Assembly: GCA_026000945.1 (NCBI GenBank)
Contig: BNZI01000002.1
Coordinates: 1 to 64,000, forward strand
Source: Clostridia bacterium
GTDB taxonomy: Bacteria; Bacillota; Clostridia; Lachnospirales; Lachnospiraceae
Direction of reading: 5' to 3'
DNA length: 64,000 bases
Shown here: positions 46,304 to 56,034 of the stretch, piece after piece
Numbering within the stretch: position 1 is the first letter of the stretch
Layout: each line of letters opens with the position of its first letter
The notes under the pieces: generated by a model
Seen by the model: the letters and a program-made list of their open reading frames with translations, nothing else
What the model was told of the DNA's origin: nothing
Databases searched by the model: none
Translations under genes and position numbers: made by a program

Positions 46304-48268
46304 ATGGAAAAAGTTTTATATATAGCGGAAAAGCCTAGTGTGGCGAGAGAGTTTGCTCAAGTACTTGGTGCAAAGGTTAAAAAATATAATGGGTACTTAG
46401 AAGCGGAGTCTTCCCTATTTACTTGGTGTGTAGGACATTTAGTGACGATGAGTTATCCGGAAAAATATGATGCCTCACTCAAAAAATGGACTCTAGCACA
46501 ATTGCCATTTTTACCAAAAGTTTTTCAATATGAAGTCATTACACAAGTTAAGGAACAATTTTTGGTAGTTAAAAGCTTGTTAAATCGTGAAGATGTTTCT
46601 GTTATTTATGTTTGTACAGATTCAGGACGTGAGGGTGAATATATCTACCGTTTGGTGGAACAGCTATCGGGAGTGAAAGCGAAAATAAGAAAAAGGGTTT
46701 GGATTGATTCCCAGACAGAAGAAGAGATTTTAAGAGGAGTAAAAGAAGCGAAAGACTTATCAGATTACGATTATCTGGGCGCTGCTGCTTATTTGCGGGC
46801 CAAGGAAGATTATTTGATGGGAATCAATTTTTCCCGCTTACTGACCTTAAAATATGGAGCAAAACTTTCCCGTTTGCTAAAAAAGCAATATACGGTATTG
46901 AGTGTAGGCAGAGTAATGACTTGTGTTTTGGGAATGGTTGTCCGCAGGGAAAGAGAAATTCGGAATTTTCAAAAAACGCCTTTTTATTCTGTTTTGGTAA
47001 GTTTAACTCATGAAAAGGGAGAATGGGAAGCGAAATGGAAAGTAACAGAAGATTCTGCTTTTTTTGCTTCACCAGATTTGTATAAAGATTTGGGTTTTCA
47101 AAAAGAGGAAACGGCAAAAGCGTTGGTTGAAGCCTTAAAAGCAGTTGAACCGGCTCAGGCTGAATTGGTTCATCTTGAAAAAAAGACGGAAAAGAAAAAT
47201 CCTCCTTTGCTTTACAATTTAGCTGAATTGCAAAATGATTGTGCAAAACAATTAAAAATCAGTCCAGATGATACCTTAAAGTGGCTACAAGAGCTTTATG
47301 AAAAAAAATTGCTCACTTATCCCCGAACAGATGCTAGGGTACTTACTACAGCGATTGCTAAACAAATTCGCACAAATTTACAAGGTTTACAGCAAGTAGC
47401 AGAGTATCAACCCTTTGTTTCAGAAATTTTAACCGCAGGAAAAGAAAAAAATTTGGAGAAATCCCGTTATGTAAATGATAAGGGAGTCACGGATCATTAT
47501 GCTTTGATTCCTACTGGAAAAGGACTGCGGGCTTTGCTCTCATTAAATCCTTTGGCATATAAAATCTATGATTTAGTTGTGCGTCGTTTTTTGAGTATTT
47601 TTTATCCGGCAGCAAAATATAGAAAATGGCAGTTAGAATGGATTTTGGGTAGAGAACATCTGTTTTACAGTCAAAAAGAATTAGCAGAGGAAGGTTATCT
47701 TTGCCTTTATGCAAAAGAGAGCAAAGAAGAGGGAACATCTTCTCAGTCTTTTGTTGGTTTGAAAAAAGGTAGCCTATTTATTCCCAAAGAGTTTAAAATA
47801 AAAGCTGGAGAAACTACACCGCCTAGGCCTTATGCTTCAGGTTCGTTGATTTTAGCAATGGAAAATGCTGGACAATTTATTGAAGATGAAAGTTTACGAG
47901 AGCAAATCAAAGGTAGTGGAATTGGGACCAGTGCTACGAGAGCTGAAATTTTGAAAAAATTAGTCCATATTCAATATGTACAACTGAATACGAAAACACA
48001 GGTGATTAAGCCGACTTTTTTCGGGGAATTGGTTTATGAAGTGGTCAATCACGCTTTACAACATCTCTTGAATCCGGATTTAACAGCAAGTTGGGAAAAA
48101 GGCTTGACTTATGTAGCAGAGGGTACAATAGGAGAAGTAGAATATATGCAAAAGTTGGAACAATTTATCCTAAGGCGGACAAAAGCTGTTTTAAGTCTTC
48201 GTCAAGAGGATGGTTTACAAAAACAATTAGAAAGGTTGAAAGAAATTTATGAAGTATCTCATACATAA
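46304..48268 (+). CDS. topB: DNA topoisomerase III
   Basis: About 654 residues from the ATG at 46304 (MEKVLYIAEKPSVA); a GTG 12 bp upstream is a weaker choice. The TOPRIM domain carries the acidic residue in EKPSVAREF and the DSGREGEYIYR motif. The SVGRVMTC and LLTYPRTDARVL segments mark the type IA core, with the catalytic Tyr in TYPRTD. It ends without zinc-finger Cys motifs, as in Firmicute TopB. It decatenates single-stranded-break intermediates. No conjugation genes accompany it, so it is taken as the chromosomal copy. Confidence 0.9.
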   Translation: MEKVLYIAEKPSVAREFAQVLGAKVKKYNGYLEAESSLFTWCVGHLVTMSYPEKYDASLKKWTLAQLPFLPKVFQYEVITQVKEQFLVVKSLLNREDVSVIYVCTDSGREGEYIYRLVEQLSGVKAKIRKRVWIDSQTEEEILRGVKEAKDLSDYDYLGAAAYLRAKEDYLMGINFSRLLTLKYGAKLSRLLKKQYTVLSVGRVMTCVLGMVVRREREIRNFQKTPFYSVLVSLTHEKGEWEAKWKVTEDSAFFASPDLYKDLGFQKEETAKALVEALKAVEPAQAELVHLEKKTEKKNPPLLYNLAELQNDCAKQLKISPDDTLKWLQELYEKKLLTYPRTDARVLTTAIAKQIRTNLQGLQQVAEYQPFVSEILTAGKEKNLEKSRYVNDKGVTDHYALIPTGKGLRALLSLNPLAYKIYDLVVRRFLSIFYPAAKYRKWQLEWILGREHLFYSQKELAEEGYLCLYAKESKEEGTSSQSFVGLKKGSLFIPKEFKIKAGETTPPRPYASGSLILAMENAGQFIEDESLREQIKGSGIGTSATRAEILKKLVHIQYVQLNTKTQVIKPTFFGELVYEVVNHALQHLLNPDLTASWEKGLTYVAEGTIGEVEYMQKLEQFILRRTKAVLSLRQEDGLQKQLERLKEIYEVSHT

Positions 48269-48920
48269 TGCGGATTTGTTTGATCTATCTCATACGATTG
48301 CAAAAGAGCTTTTTATCACAACAACTTATCCATGGGAAATTTTAGATAAAATTAGTGACTTTATTTTAACAATTTCCTCTAGTTTACATAATCAAGGATA
48401 CCAGGAGATAAAAGAGCATATTTGGGTAGGGCAGAATGTCAAAATTGCGGAAACAGCCGTTTTAACAGCTCCTTTGATTATCGGAAAAAACAGCGAAATC
48501 CGCCCGGGTGCATATTTACGTGGGAGTATCATCATCGGAGAAGAAGCAGTGATTGGAAATTCTACGGAAATCAAAAATGCTATTTTATTTGATGGGGTGC
48601 AAGTTCCACATTATAATTATGTGGGTGATTCCATTTTAGGGCATTTGGCACATATGGGAGCAGGAGCAATTACCTCAAATGTAAAAGGCAATAAAGAGCA
48701 GGTATTTATCCATTTACCAGAAAAATCGATGGAAACTGGACGGAAAAAAGTAGGGGCAATGATTGGAGACAAGGCGGAAATTGGTTGTCATGCCGTGTTG
48801 AACCCCGGTACTGTGGTTGGACGCAATACACAAATTTATCCGTTATGTAATGTCCGGGGAGTGATTCCAGAAGAAATAATTTTAAAAAGTGAAAAAGAAA
48901 TGGTTTTCATTCGATCATGA
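48249..48920 (+). CDS. Left-handed beta-helix (hexapeptide) protein, GlmU C-terminus-like
   Basis: 223 residues, overlapping the topB end by 20 bp. After a ~60-residue N-terminal part come hexapeptide repeats (IWVGQNVKIAETAVLTAPLI, SIIIGEEAVIGNSTEIKN) and a GAGAITSNVKGNK segment. It resembles the acetyltransferase half of GlmU but has no uridyltransferase domain. A sugar nucleotidyl or acyl transferase role is likely; the substrate is unknown. Confidence 0.78.
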   Translation: MKYLIHNADLFDLSHTIAKELFITTTYPWEILDKISDFILTISSSLHNQGYQEIKEHIWVGQNVKIAETAVLTAPLIIGKNSEIRPGAYLRGSIIIGEEAVIGNSTEIKNAILFDGVQVPHYNYVGDSILGHLAHMGAGAITSNVKGNKEQVFIHLPEKSMETGRKKVGAMIGDKAEIGCHAVLNPGTVVGRNTQIYPLCNVRGVIPEEIILKSEKEMVFIRS

Positions 48921-48965
48921 TTGCGAAGTCAATCATGACTGCACCAATTTGAATGCGCTTTGCGA
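48917..48965. repeat. Single half-unit of the palindromic repeat
   Basis: TCATGATTGCGAAGTCAATC, then ACCAATTTGAATGCGCTTTG: the same opening half as the units in the 35- and 41-kb arrays, here alone and starting at the stop codon of the preceding gene. Confidence 0.75.
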
Positions 48966-49044
48966 ATCAACTGTAGAATAGTGTTTTGAGCTGATTATGC
49001 CATAGTAAAGGGTATCGAATAAATTCTAAAGGAAACGGTGAACA

Positions 49045-50100
49045 ATGAAGGAGAACAAAAGAGAATATCATGGTATTGATCTCTTTAAATTTTTGATGGC
49101 ACTTATCGTAGTTGCTATACATACTCATCCTTTTGAACAGATAAATCATGAAACTTTTCGAACCATTTATGATTTTATCTGTTCTTTGGCTGTACCTTTT
49201 TTCTTTTTAGTATCGGGATATTTTTTGTTTAATAAAGGAGTTTCCAAAGAGCGTTTAAGTAAATATTTGAATAAAAGTATACGCTTATATCTTCTTTGGA
49301 CTTTGATTTTTTTACCTCTAACGATCTATGAATATATAGTCGAAAAGACAGGTTTAATCAATAGTATCTTATCTTTTGTTTTCAGTTTTGTTGCGATAGG
49401 TAATCACTATAACTCGTGGCATTTGTGGTATGTATGGTCTTTAATTCTCAGCGTTTTTGCAATGAAATTTTTGTTTAGTAGAAATATTAAGCCAATTCAA
49501 GTATTTGTCATGAATTTGATTGTATTTATTTTGGCTCATATCGTTTCGATTTTGATCCAGCATTCAGCATATTTTATTGCATTATTAGAAAAACAAGATA
49601 ATCCCTTTGCTAGCTTATTGGCAATGTTTTTTTCTCATTCAGCAATATTTTTACCTACGACACGCCTGATGAGCGGTGGACTCTATGTTTCTTTGGGCAT
49701 GTTGTTTGCGTTAAATGAAAAGAAAATGAATATGAAATTTTCTACTACAGCGTTTCTTTTTAGCATCAGTATGATACTTGCTGTCTTATTCGTTCTTATT
49801 TTTCCTTCTGAAATAAGCATAATCTTTACCGTGATCTGCGCCGTTACTATGTTTTCCTTTGCAAAAGAAATTCGTTTGAAAAATCATAGTATTTTTTCCC
49901 ATATGCGAAAAATCAGTGTGGTCATGTATTTTACGCATATGTTATTTTTATCATTGTGGTGTATCGTTATCCTAAAGATGCCTACACATCTAGGGTTAGA
50001 TGTTTTTATCTTTGCAATCATCGGGACGCTCTTGTTGTTTGCATTGGTCATTTTTGCAGAAAAAAAGTCTATATTGAAGTGGCTACGAGATCTATTTTGA
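49045..50100 (+). CDS. Membrane acyltransferase (acyltransferase-3 family)
   Basis: 351 residues, about ten hydrophobic segments. The N-terminal GIDLFKFLMALIVVAIHTHP carries the conserved His of this family, and PFFFLVSGYFLF follows. This type O-acetylates surface polysaccharides or peptidoglycan; the VanT-type membrane domain is related. AAAGGAAA lies ~10 bp upstream. No polysaccharide gene cluster is adjacent. Confidence 0.8.
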   Translation: MKENKREYHGIDLFKFLMALIVVAIHTHPFEQINHETFRTIYDFICSLAVPFFFLVSGYFLFNKGVSKERLSKYLNKSIRLYLLWTLIFLPLTIYEYIVEKTGLINSILSFVFSFVAIGNHYNSWHLWYVWSLILSVFAMKFLFSRNIKPIQVFVMNLIVFILAHIVSILIQHSAYFIALLEKQDNPFASLLAMFFSHSAIFLPTTRLMSGGLYVSLGMLFALNEKKMNMKFSTTAFLFSISMILAVLFVLIFPSEISIIFTVICAVTMFSFAKEIRLKNHSIFSHMRKISVVMYFTHMLFLSLWCIVILKMPTHLGLDVFIFAIIGTLLLFALVIFAEKKSILKWLRDLF

Positions 50101-50236
50101 CGCAGGATTAACCTTTATTTTAGGAGGTATGTAGTCCTAATTCTAAGAGGTGAGAGCTTTGCTTTTGGTACAGAAAATCATAGTGAAGTCGTTTATTTTT
50201 CGAATGAGATAATTCTTACAGTATAAGCATATCAAT

Positions 50237-51061
50237 TTATGCATTCAAACCGTTGGTTAAATCCTCTAAAAGTGTGGGGTGTGTCGGTTTCCAATTCAAA
50301 AGTTCGCGTGTTTTTGCACTTGATCTCGCAAGATCTGCTCCGACGATTGCACCGAGAAAGCCAAAATGTGAGGGTGCTTCTTCGTGCGAAATTCCAACAA
50401 TAGGCACGTTTAAATTTTTGCCAATCGTCTCTGCTATGTCATAAAATGGTATACTCTCTTCAGCTACACCATCAAGGTACAAACCACCAGGAGCAGACTC
50501 TAAAGCCAAACGAAATAATAATGCGGCGTCAAGTTTGTGAATAGAAGTCCACCTGTTTGTCCCATCACCAACGTAAGCTGAAACACCTTTTTTACGAGCA
50601 ATATCAATTAACATGGAAGCAAAGCCATGCTTGTTCACGTCATGAACTGTTGGCGCAAGGGATATGACAGAGGAGCGAACTCCATGTTGAGAAAGTGCTA
50701 ATATAGCGTTATCGGATTGCGTTCCGTTAGCGTGAGCGACTGCTAAAAACGGCTTGCCTGTTTCTGCAAGTGCTTCACCCATTGCCGTTATTGCCTGTAA
50801 ATCTAGGTTGAGCGAGTTTCCAAAGTCTGTAAAATTGTGAACAAAAGCCATATGAATAACACCGTCAGCCGATTTTGTGGCATGGCGGAGACTATCTAAA
50901 TCTTCAAGTGAGCCACGGTGTGCTTTTGCACCGATGTTTTTCAACTTTTTATCACTCTCCTCTGAGCGTGATAAACCGATAACTTGATGTCCTGAACGGA
51001 TTAGTTCTTGAGTGACTGCTGTGCCGATAAATCCTGTTGCTCCTGTTATAAATATTTTCAT
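50237..51061 (-). CDS. NAD(P)-dependent short-chain epimerase/dehydratase-like oxidoreductase
   Basis: 274 residues. The Rossmann start MKIFITGATGFIGTAV has the GxxGxxG motif. The middle part (DGVIHMAF) and the C-terminal FLGAIVGADLARSSAKT place it with the extended SDR group (YwnB/NmrA-like 3-beta-HSD type). The usual YxxxK is not evident, so catalysis is uncertain. It lies 21 bp downstream of the amidohydrolase gene, with AAGGAGG before the ATG; the two form an operon. Confidence 0.78.
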   Translation of the reverse strand: MKIFITGATGFIGTAVTQELIRSGHQVIGLSRSEESDKKLKNIGAKAHRGSLEDLDSLRHATKSADGVIHMAFVHNFTDFGNSLNLDLQAITAMGEALAETGKPFLAVAHANGTQSDNAILALSQHGVRSSVISLAPTVHDVNKHGFASMLIDIARKKGVSAYVGDGTNRWTSIHKLDAALLFRLALESAPGGLYLDGVAEESIPFYDIAETIGKNLNVPIVGISHEEAPSHFGFLGAIVGADLARSSAKTRELLNWKPTHPTLLEDLTNGLNA

Positions 51062-51082
51062 GATAGTCCTCCTTATATTTCG

Positions 51083-52216
51083 TTAATGTATTAAATCTCC
51101 TGCAATCCATACATTCTTGATATTTTTTGTATCTTCGATATTTTCTATTGGATTGCCTTTCACAAGCAATAAATCCGCTGGATAACCGAGTGCAATTCGT
51201 CCTCGATTGCTTAGTTTCCAATAGTCAGCAGGAATGGATGTTGCGCTTTGCAACGCTTGAATCGGTGTACATCCACTTTTCACTAAAAGCTTCAATTCTT
51301 CGTGTAAAGAAGAACCATATTCAACGGAAAATGGTGTTGTTTTGTCACCCATGTTCGAGTCGCTCCCTGCTAAAATCGGGATACCCGCCTGACGAATCTT
51401 CTCTACGGACTCCTCAACATAATTGTACTTGAATGTGGGCATAGCTTGCAACTTTTTAGAAAATTTTTTCATCAAACGGAAGGGGAATTTTGATTTCAAT
51501 CCCTCTATGTTATCAACGATAGCTTTCATCGCAACCATTGTTGGAACAGATATGCAGGCACTTTTCACCATGGAATCAACTACTGCTTGTGGTAATGCCA
51601 CAATAAAGGGAATATGTGTTAGTACGTCTACACCGCTGTTTATCGCCAATTCAAAAGTCTGCGGTGAAACAACGTGAGACACGACACGCTTACCATTTTT
51701 ATGTGCTTCATTAACAATTCCTTCTAGAATGTCCGCTGGAAAGGCTACACCGCCATTTTTCCCCTCATCTTCAATAATTACTTTAATATAATCCGCATTA
51801 AAATTGATCTGCTCATGAACAAAACGAACACTGTCAGCAGCATTTTGGACAATGACAGAGTTAGGAAACTTCATCTTTTTTGCCAAACCGCTATTTGGAG
51901 CATATGCCGGCAAACAACTGCTCAAAATCCCGGATACGCCCTTGCAATTTCTCAAATCATCAATAACAACGTGATTACGCACACCCATATCCAACACAGT
52001 AGTAATACCGTATTTTGCTGTTTCTCGTAAATTTTCTACTCCATATAAGTGGACGTGCGAATCAATCAGTCCAGGGAGCAAAGTGCAATCGTTGCCGTCA
52101 ATGACCATATCACCTTCAGCTTTATTAACGATTTTGCCATCTTCAATAGCAATAGTGGTATGTTCAAGTAATTCCACACCGTTAAAAACTTTTGCATTCT
52201 TAATGATTGTAATCAT
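51083..52216 (-). CDS. Amidohydrolase-family metal-dependent hydrolase
   Basis: 377 residues. The metal-site motifs of the imidazolonepropionase-like group are present: HxH in LIDSHVHLYG, Lys in YIKVIIEDEG, His in VSHVVS and THIPFI, and Asp in ILAGSDSNMG. The C-terminal GYPADLLLVKGNPIENI is typical. AAAGGAGGG precedes the ATG. The substrate is unknown, perhaps a cyclic amide or dipeptide. First gene of the operon with the SDR. Confidence 0.82.
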   Translation of the reverse strand: MITIIKNAKVFNGVELLEHTTIAIEDGKIVNKAEGDMVIDGNDCTLLPGLIDSHVHLYGVENLRETAKYGITTVLDMGVRNHVVIDDLRNCKGVSGILSSCLPAYAPNSGLAKKMKFPNSVIVQNAADSVRFVHEQINFNADYIKVIIEDEGKNGGVAFPADILEGIVNEAHKNGKRVVSHVVSPQTFELAINSGVDVLTHIPFIVALPQAVVDSMVKSACISVPTMVAMKAIVDNIEGLKSKFPFRLMKKFSKKLQAMPTFKYNYVEESVEKIRQAGIPILAGSDSNMGDKTTPFSVEYGSSLHEELKLLVKSGCTPIQALQSATSIPADYWKLSNRGRIALGYPADLLLVKGNPIENIEDTKNIKNVWIAGDLIH

Positions 52217-52889
52217 TATTTTTGTTCCCTCCTTTTATTTTCCTCTTTCCATTTCAACACTTCGATGAAATGCTTAATTATTCGCTTAGTGTATCAAGTT
52301 CTGAATCAATAAGAGGGTAGTCTTGTCCCCAATTTTGTTGCTCACTTTCCATTTTTAAAGCCGTTACGGCAACTCTTTTCACTTAGCACGATGTTATAGC
52401 TCAAATCTACTCTCTGTTGGAAATGGTGTTCAACTGACTCATCCGTTATGGTTTGGATTTTTAACTGATTTCGCTACTGATCCGTTTACTACACTGAGTA
52501 ATTTCGTCAGGTCTTTTTTGCTGATTTCAGATTGTACTTGTACCAATTTCAACATGACCCTAATCCAACGAATCCACTAAAGTTTTGTATCTGTTCATTG
52601 TAAAAAGTTTATGTATTTGTCCTAATTGCTTCTTGCTTTTTTCGTTTATTGTACATATTGTTTATCTTTCTGATTGTTACAGGAGCAAAAAAGAAAACAC
52701 TTATCTAAGAATACTCTGAAAAGTCAAGTTTATCAAGTTCTTGTCTCTAATATATTAGCACTTGAAAAAAGATCAAGAAATTTTAATGTGGAAGCTAAAT
52801 CATACGATCCTATAAAGTTTATGTCTTATCCTATTGAAGAGCATAAACGCAGTAATTTGTGCGAGTGATTAATTTGTTAGGAGGGAAAA
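52217..52889. other. Intergenic region, mostly decayed DNA
   Basis: Only a short frame (52674-52868) of unknown nature is visible. The flanking ABC-transporter remnant suggests the stretch is a graveyard of a larger locus. Confidence 0.35.
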
Positions 52890-53065
52890 ATGAAAAAGCA
52901 AGTTGGCATATGTTCGTATCCTGTTATCGTATTTGGCGACGAGCCGACCGGGGCGCTAAATGAAAGAGATTAGGGACTTACTTGATACGATAACGGGACA
53001 ACTATCTTTCTTGTGACTTACGACACAAAAATAGCGCAAGGAGACAGTGGGTTCTTTGCATGGTA
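52890..53065 (+). pseudogene. Remnant of an ABC transporter ATPase
   Basis: The frame begins MKKQVGICSYP and holds the Walker B region VIVFGDEPTGALNER. It then has two stops but continues in the same frame with NGTTIFLVTYDTKIAQ, the H-loop region of BceA/LolD-type ATPases (TyrAsp where HisAsp is usual). The N-terminal Walker A part is missing. Confidence 0.65.
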
Positions 53066-53311
53066 GACGTAAAAATTGCAAATGCACAAAGGTTTAGAAA
53101 ATACAAAAATGAATCATCCAACCTTCAATCTCTAGAGAAATAGTGATTAGTATGGCTTTTGGATTTGAGAGTATAGCGGCTGGCTATGCAAGATAATTAC
53201 ATTCATACGATCTATCTTGATTTTCATTTTGCTTCAAACTATAATAATTACGATTGTAAGAAATAAAAGGAAGCTGTTTTGGGTGAATGAAGAAAAAGGA
53301 GATAAGTAACA

Positions 53312-54016
53312 ATGGCATATCATATAAGTAAAATTGCAGATGGCGTCCACGCAATTGATGAAGATAAGTTTGTTCAATGCTTTCTTATTGAAGGCAAAAA
53401 TTGCGCTGTACTATTTGATAGTTGTGCTAGTGGCGGTACTGAGTTTAAGGAGGCTGTGCTTTCACTTACAGATAAGCCAATCAAACTCGTACTTTCCCAC
53501 TCTGACCAAGACCACACGGGTGGTCAAGAATACTTTGACTGCAAGCCCTTAATGCATCCGCTAGAATTTGCGCGGTATGCCGAAAAAGGCAATAAAGGAA
53601 AAGTAACTATCCCACTATTAGAAGGACAGACTATCGATCTTGGTACCTTGATGTTAGAGGCAGTACTTATCCCTGGACACACGCCGGGCGGTATAGCATT
53701 ATTAGACCGTGCAAATCGCCGCCTATTTGTTGGCGATACTGTATCCGATGCGCAGATTTATATGTTTGGAGATGGACGGGATTTAAAGACATTCATCGAA
53801 AGTCTGCGAAAGTTGGAGGCGATGGCTACGCTCATTGATACCGTTCATCCGGCACACGGCTCACCTACAATAGGAACAGAATGGTTTACCAAAAGCCGTA
53901 TTGCCGCCCAAATGCTGCTAAACGGACAAATTGAACCTAAAGAGCCGCCGTATAACTTACCGTGCAAGTTATATAGGTATGATGGTGTTAATCTTTTGTA
54001 CAGTAAGGAGTCCTAA
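53312..54016 (+). CDS. MBL-fold metallo-hydrolase
   Basis: 234 residues, AAAGGAG 10 bp before the ATG. Metal ligands are in LSHSDQDHTGG (HxxxDH type), a second His in PGHTPGG, Asp in FVGDTVSD and the last His in HPAHGSP. It is close to YqjP/glyoxalase II-like proteins. The substrate cannot be told. No operon partner; flanked by decayed sequence on both sides. Confidence 0.83.
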   Translation: MAYHISKIADGVHAIDEDKFVQCFLIEGKNCAVLFDSCASGGTEFKEAVLSLTDKPIKLVLSHSDQDHTGGQEYFDCKPLMHPLEFARYAEKGNKGKVTIPLLEGQTIDLGTLMLEAVLIPGHTPGGIALLDRANRRLFVGDTVSDAQIYMFGDGRDLKTFIESLRKLEAMATLIDTVHPAHGSPTIGTEWFTKSRIAAQMLLNGQIEPKEPPYNLPCKLYRYDGVNLLYSKES

Positions 54017-54260
54017 TAGGGCAGCAAGGATTTAAGAAAGTATACCTGACTTGTGTTTACCGGACTTATTGTGTAAAAAATACGCTTTACCGGTCTGCAC
54101 CGAGTGTGGTGATCTAGCAAGTTCGTTTGTTTCTACGTTCTTGCTTTATCTGCCGCCATACTGCTTATCCTGCTGGTGAAAAAATATGTTTCCATGGCAG
54201 GGATGTAGGATGGTATAATTTGAATTTGTCGTTTTTAGTCCTTATTCAAAGCCATTGTTT

Positions 54261-55820
54261 TTAGGGAAGATAAATTCCTCCCCCTGGACCTAAGGGCAAG
54301 TTAAAGACTATCCAAATGAATAATTGAATGATCCAAATAATTGTAAAAACAACAGAAAAAGGAATGACTTTAGCAATCATTGTGCCTATACCTGCATTTT
54401 TATCGTACTTTTTTGCAAAGCCAATCAAGACAGGAAAATAGGGAGATAGGGGACTTAAGGGATTGCTTAAAGAATCACCGATTCGATAAACAAGTTGTGT
54501 AACTGCAGGGTCAAAACCGATGATCATCATCATAGGAATAAAAATAGGAGCTAAAATTGCCCATTTTGAAGAAGCAGAGCCAATAATAAGATTTAATAAA
54601 GAGGAAATAAACATTAAACCCAACAATAAAGGGATACCCGTAAAATGCAAGGAATTCAAGAAATTTGATCCTTTGATTGCTAGAATCGGACCGATATTGC
54701 TCCAAGAAAAATAATTAATAAATTGAGCAATAAAAAAGCATAGAAAAATATATTGTGCCATTTCTTTAAAGCCTTCTATAATATCTTGATAAATATCTTT
54801 GTCTGATCGATATTTTCCACAAACAATACCATAAACTACACTAGGAATCAAAAATAACAAAGTAATGGTAGGGATAATACCTTTCATCATAGGAGATTCC
54901 GCCGATAAAAGTTTGTTGCTTAGTACATTAGGGTCACCAAAAAAGGGATCATCGCCTAAACAAAGCAAAACAACAATAATGACATAAAGGAGAGCAGAAA
55001 TACCCGCAAGTAATAAAGCTTTGTTTTGAACAGGTGTTAAATTTTCTATACTTACTCCCTCACTCCAATCACTTAATTGTTTTTTTGTAACTGGATAACG
55101 TTTCACCAATACTTTTTCCACAAGTACAGTACCTAAAAGAGAAAGGAGAAAGCAGGAGATAAAGAGAAACAGCCAGTTAATCGCAGGAGAAGCTAAATAA
55201 TTTGGATCCATTAATTTTGCGGCGGATTCCGTATAACTATATGTAGTGACATCTAATAAACCAATAGAAAGATTTGCGGAAAATCCCGCAGAGATACAAG
55301 CAAAAGCAATCAGCAATCCTAAAATAGGGCTTCTGCCTATACTAAGATAGATCGTCGCAGCAAGAGGAGGAATGAGGATAAAACCGGCATCACCAATCAT
55401 ATTGGCATTGATACTCACAAAAATGAGAGTAAACGTAACCATAGAATGAGGAATGCCTAAAATTGTTTTGCGCATGAGAGAGGTTAAAAAACCGCTTTTT
55501 TCTGCGACAGATGAGCCAATCACAGCAACCAAAACCATACCAAAAGGTGGAAAAGAAGTGAAATTACTAATCGCTTTGCCCCATATCATGCGAAAACCTT
55601 CTTTAGAAAAGAGATTGAGTACAGTCATGGTTTCTCCTGTACCAGGATGAATAGCATTCCAATGAAAGACGCTACCGATGGCAGAAAGAATCAGCAGAAA
55701 AAAAGACAGTAAAAGAAAAAGAGTGATAGAATCTGGCATTTTATTTCCGGTTTTTTCAATAGCATTCAATATGCGATCCAATAGATTGGCATTTTTGGGT
55801 TTTAGGTTTTCATAATCCAT
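54261..55820 (-). CDS. abgT: AbgT-family transporter
   Basis: 519 residues, more than ten hydrophobic segments. Family hallmarks include the N-terminal LDRILNAIEKTGNKMPDSIT, SFPPFGMVLVAVIGSSVAEK, GSASSKWAILAPIFIPM and a final GPGGGIYLP. E. coli AbgT imports p-aminobenzoyl-glutamate; other members export sulfonamides. The divergent M20 hydrolase next to it fits uptake and cleavage of an acylated amino acid. AAGGAGG precedes the ATG. Confidence 0.9.
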   Translation of the reverse strand: MDYENLKPKNANLLDRILNAIEKTGNKMPDSITLFLLLSFFLLILSAIGSVFHWNAIHPGTGETMTVLNLFSKEGFRMIWGKAISNFTSFPPFGMVLVAVIGSSVAEKSGFLTSLMRKTILGIPHSMVTFTLIFVSINANMIGDAGFILIPPLAATIYLSIGRSPILGLLIAFACISAGFSANLSIGLLDVTTYSYTESAAKLMDPNYLASPAINWLFLFISCFLLSLLGTVLVEKVLVKRYPVTKKQLSDWSEGVSIENLTPVQNKALLLAGISALLYVIIVVLLCLGDDPFFGDPNVLSNKLLSAESPMMKGIIPTITLLFLIPSVVYGIVCGKYRSDKDIYQDIIEGFKEMAQYIFLCFFIAQFINYFSWSNIGPILAIKGSNFLNSLHFTGIPLLLGLMFISSLLNLIIGSASSKWAILAPIFIPMMMIIGFDPAVTQLVYRIGDSLSNPLSPLSPYFPVLIGFAKKYDKNAGIGTMIAKVIPFSVVFTIIWIIQLFIWIVFNLPLGPGGGIYLP

Positions 55821-56034
55821 GTAAATCCTCCTTAGATCAAAGATAAGTCACTCTTTGTTCTTTGATCAATTGAATCTTAACAAAAGGCTTAAAATAATTC
55901 CTAAAAATTTCATTTATTATAAAAGAAAGACAAAGTATTGTCAATTAATCAAGTTTATTTTCATTGTATTTCAAAAAAAGATAAGATATACTAAACAAAA
56001 AGGCAAGCCCTTTGGTGAAAGAGAGGAAATAGAT

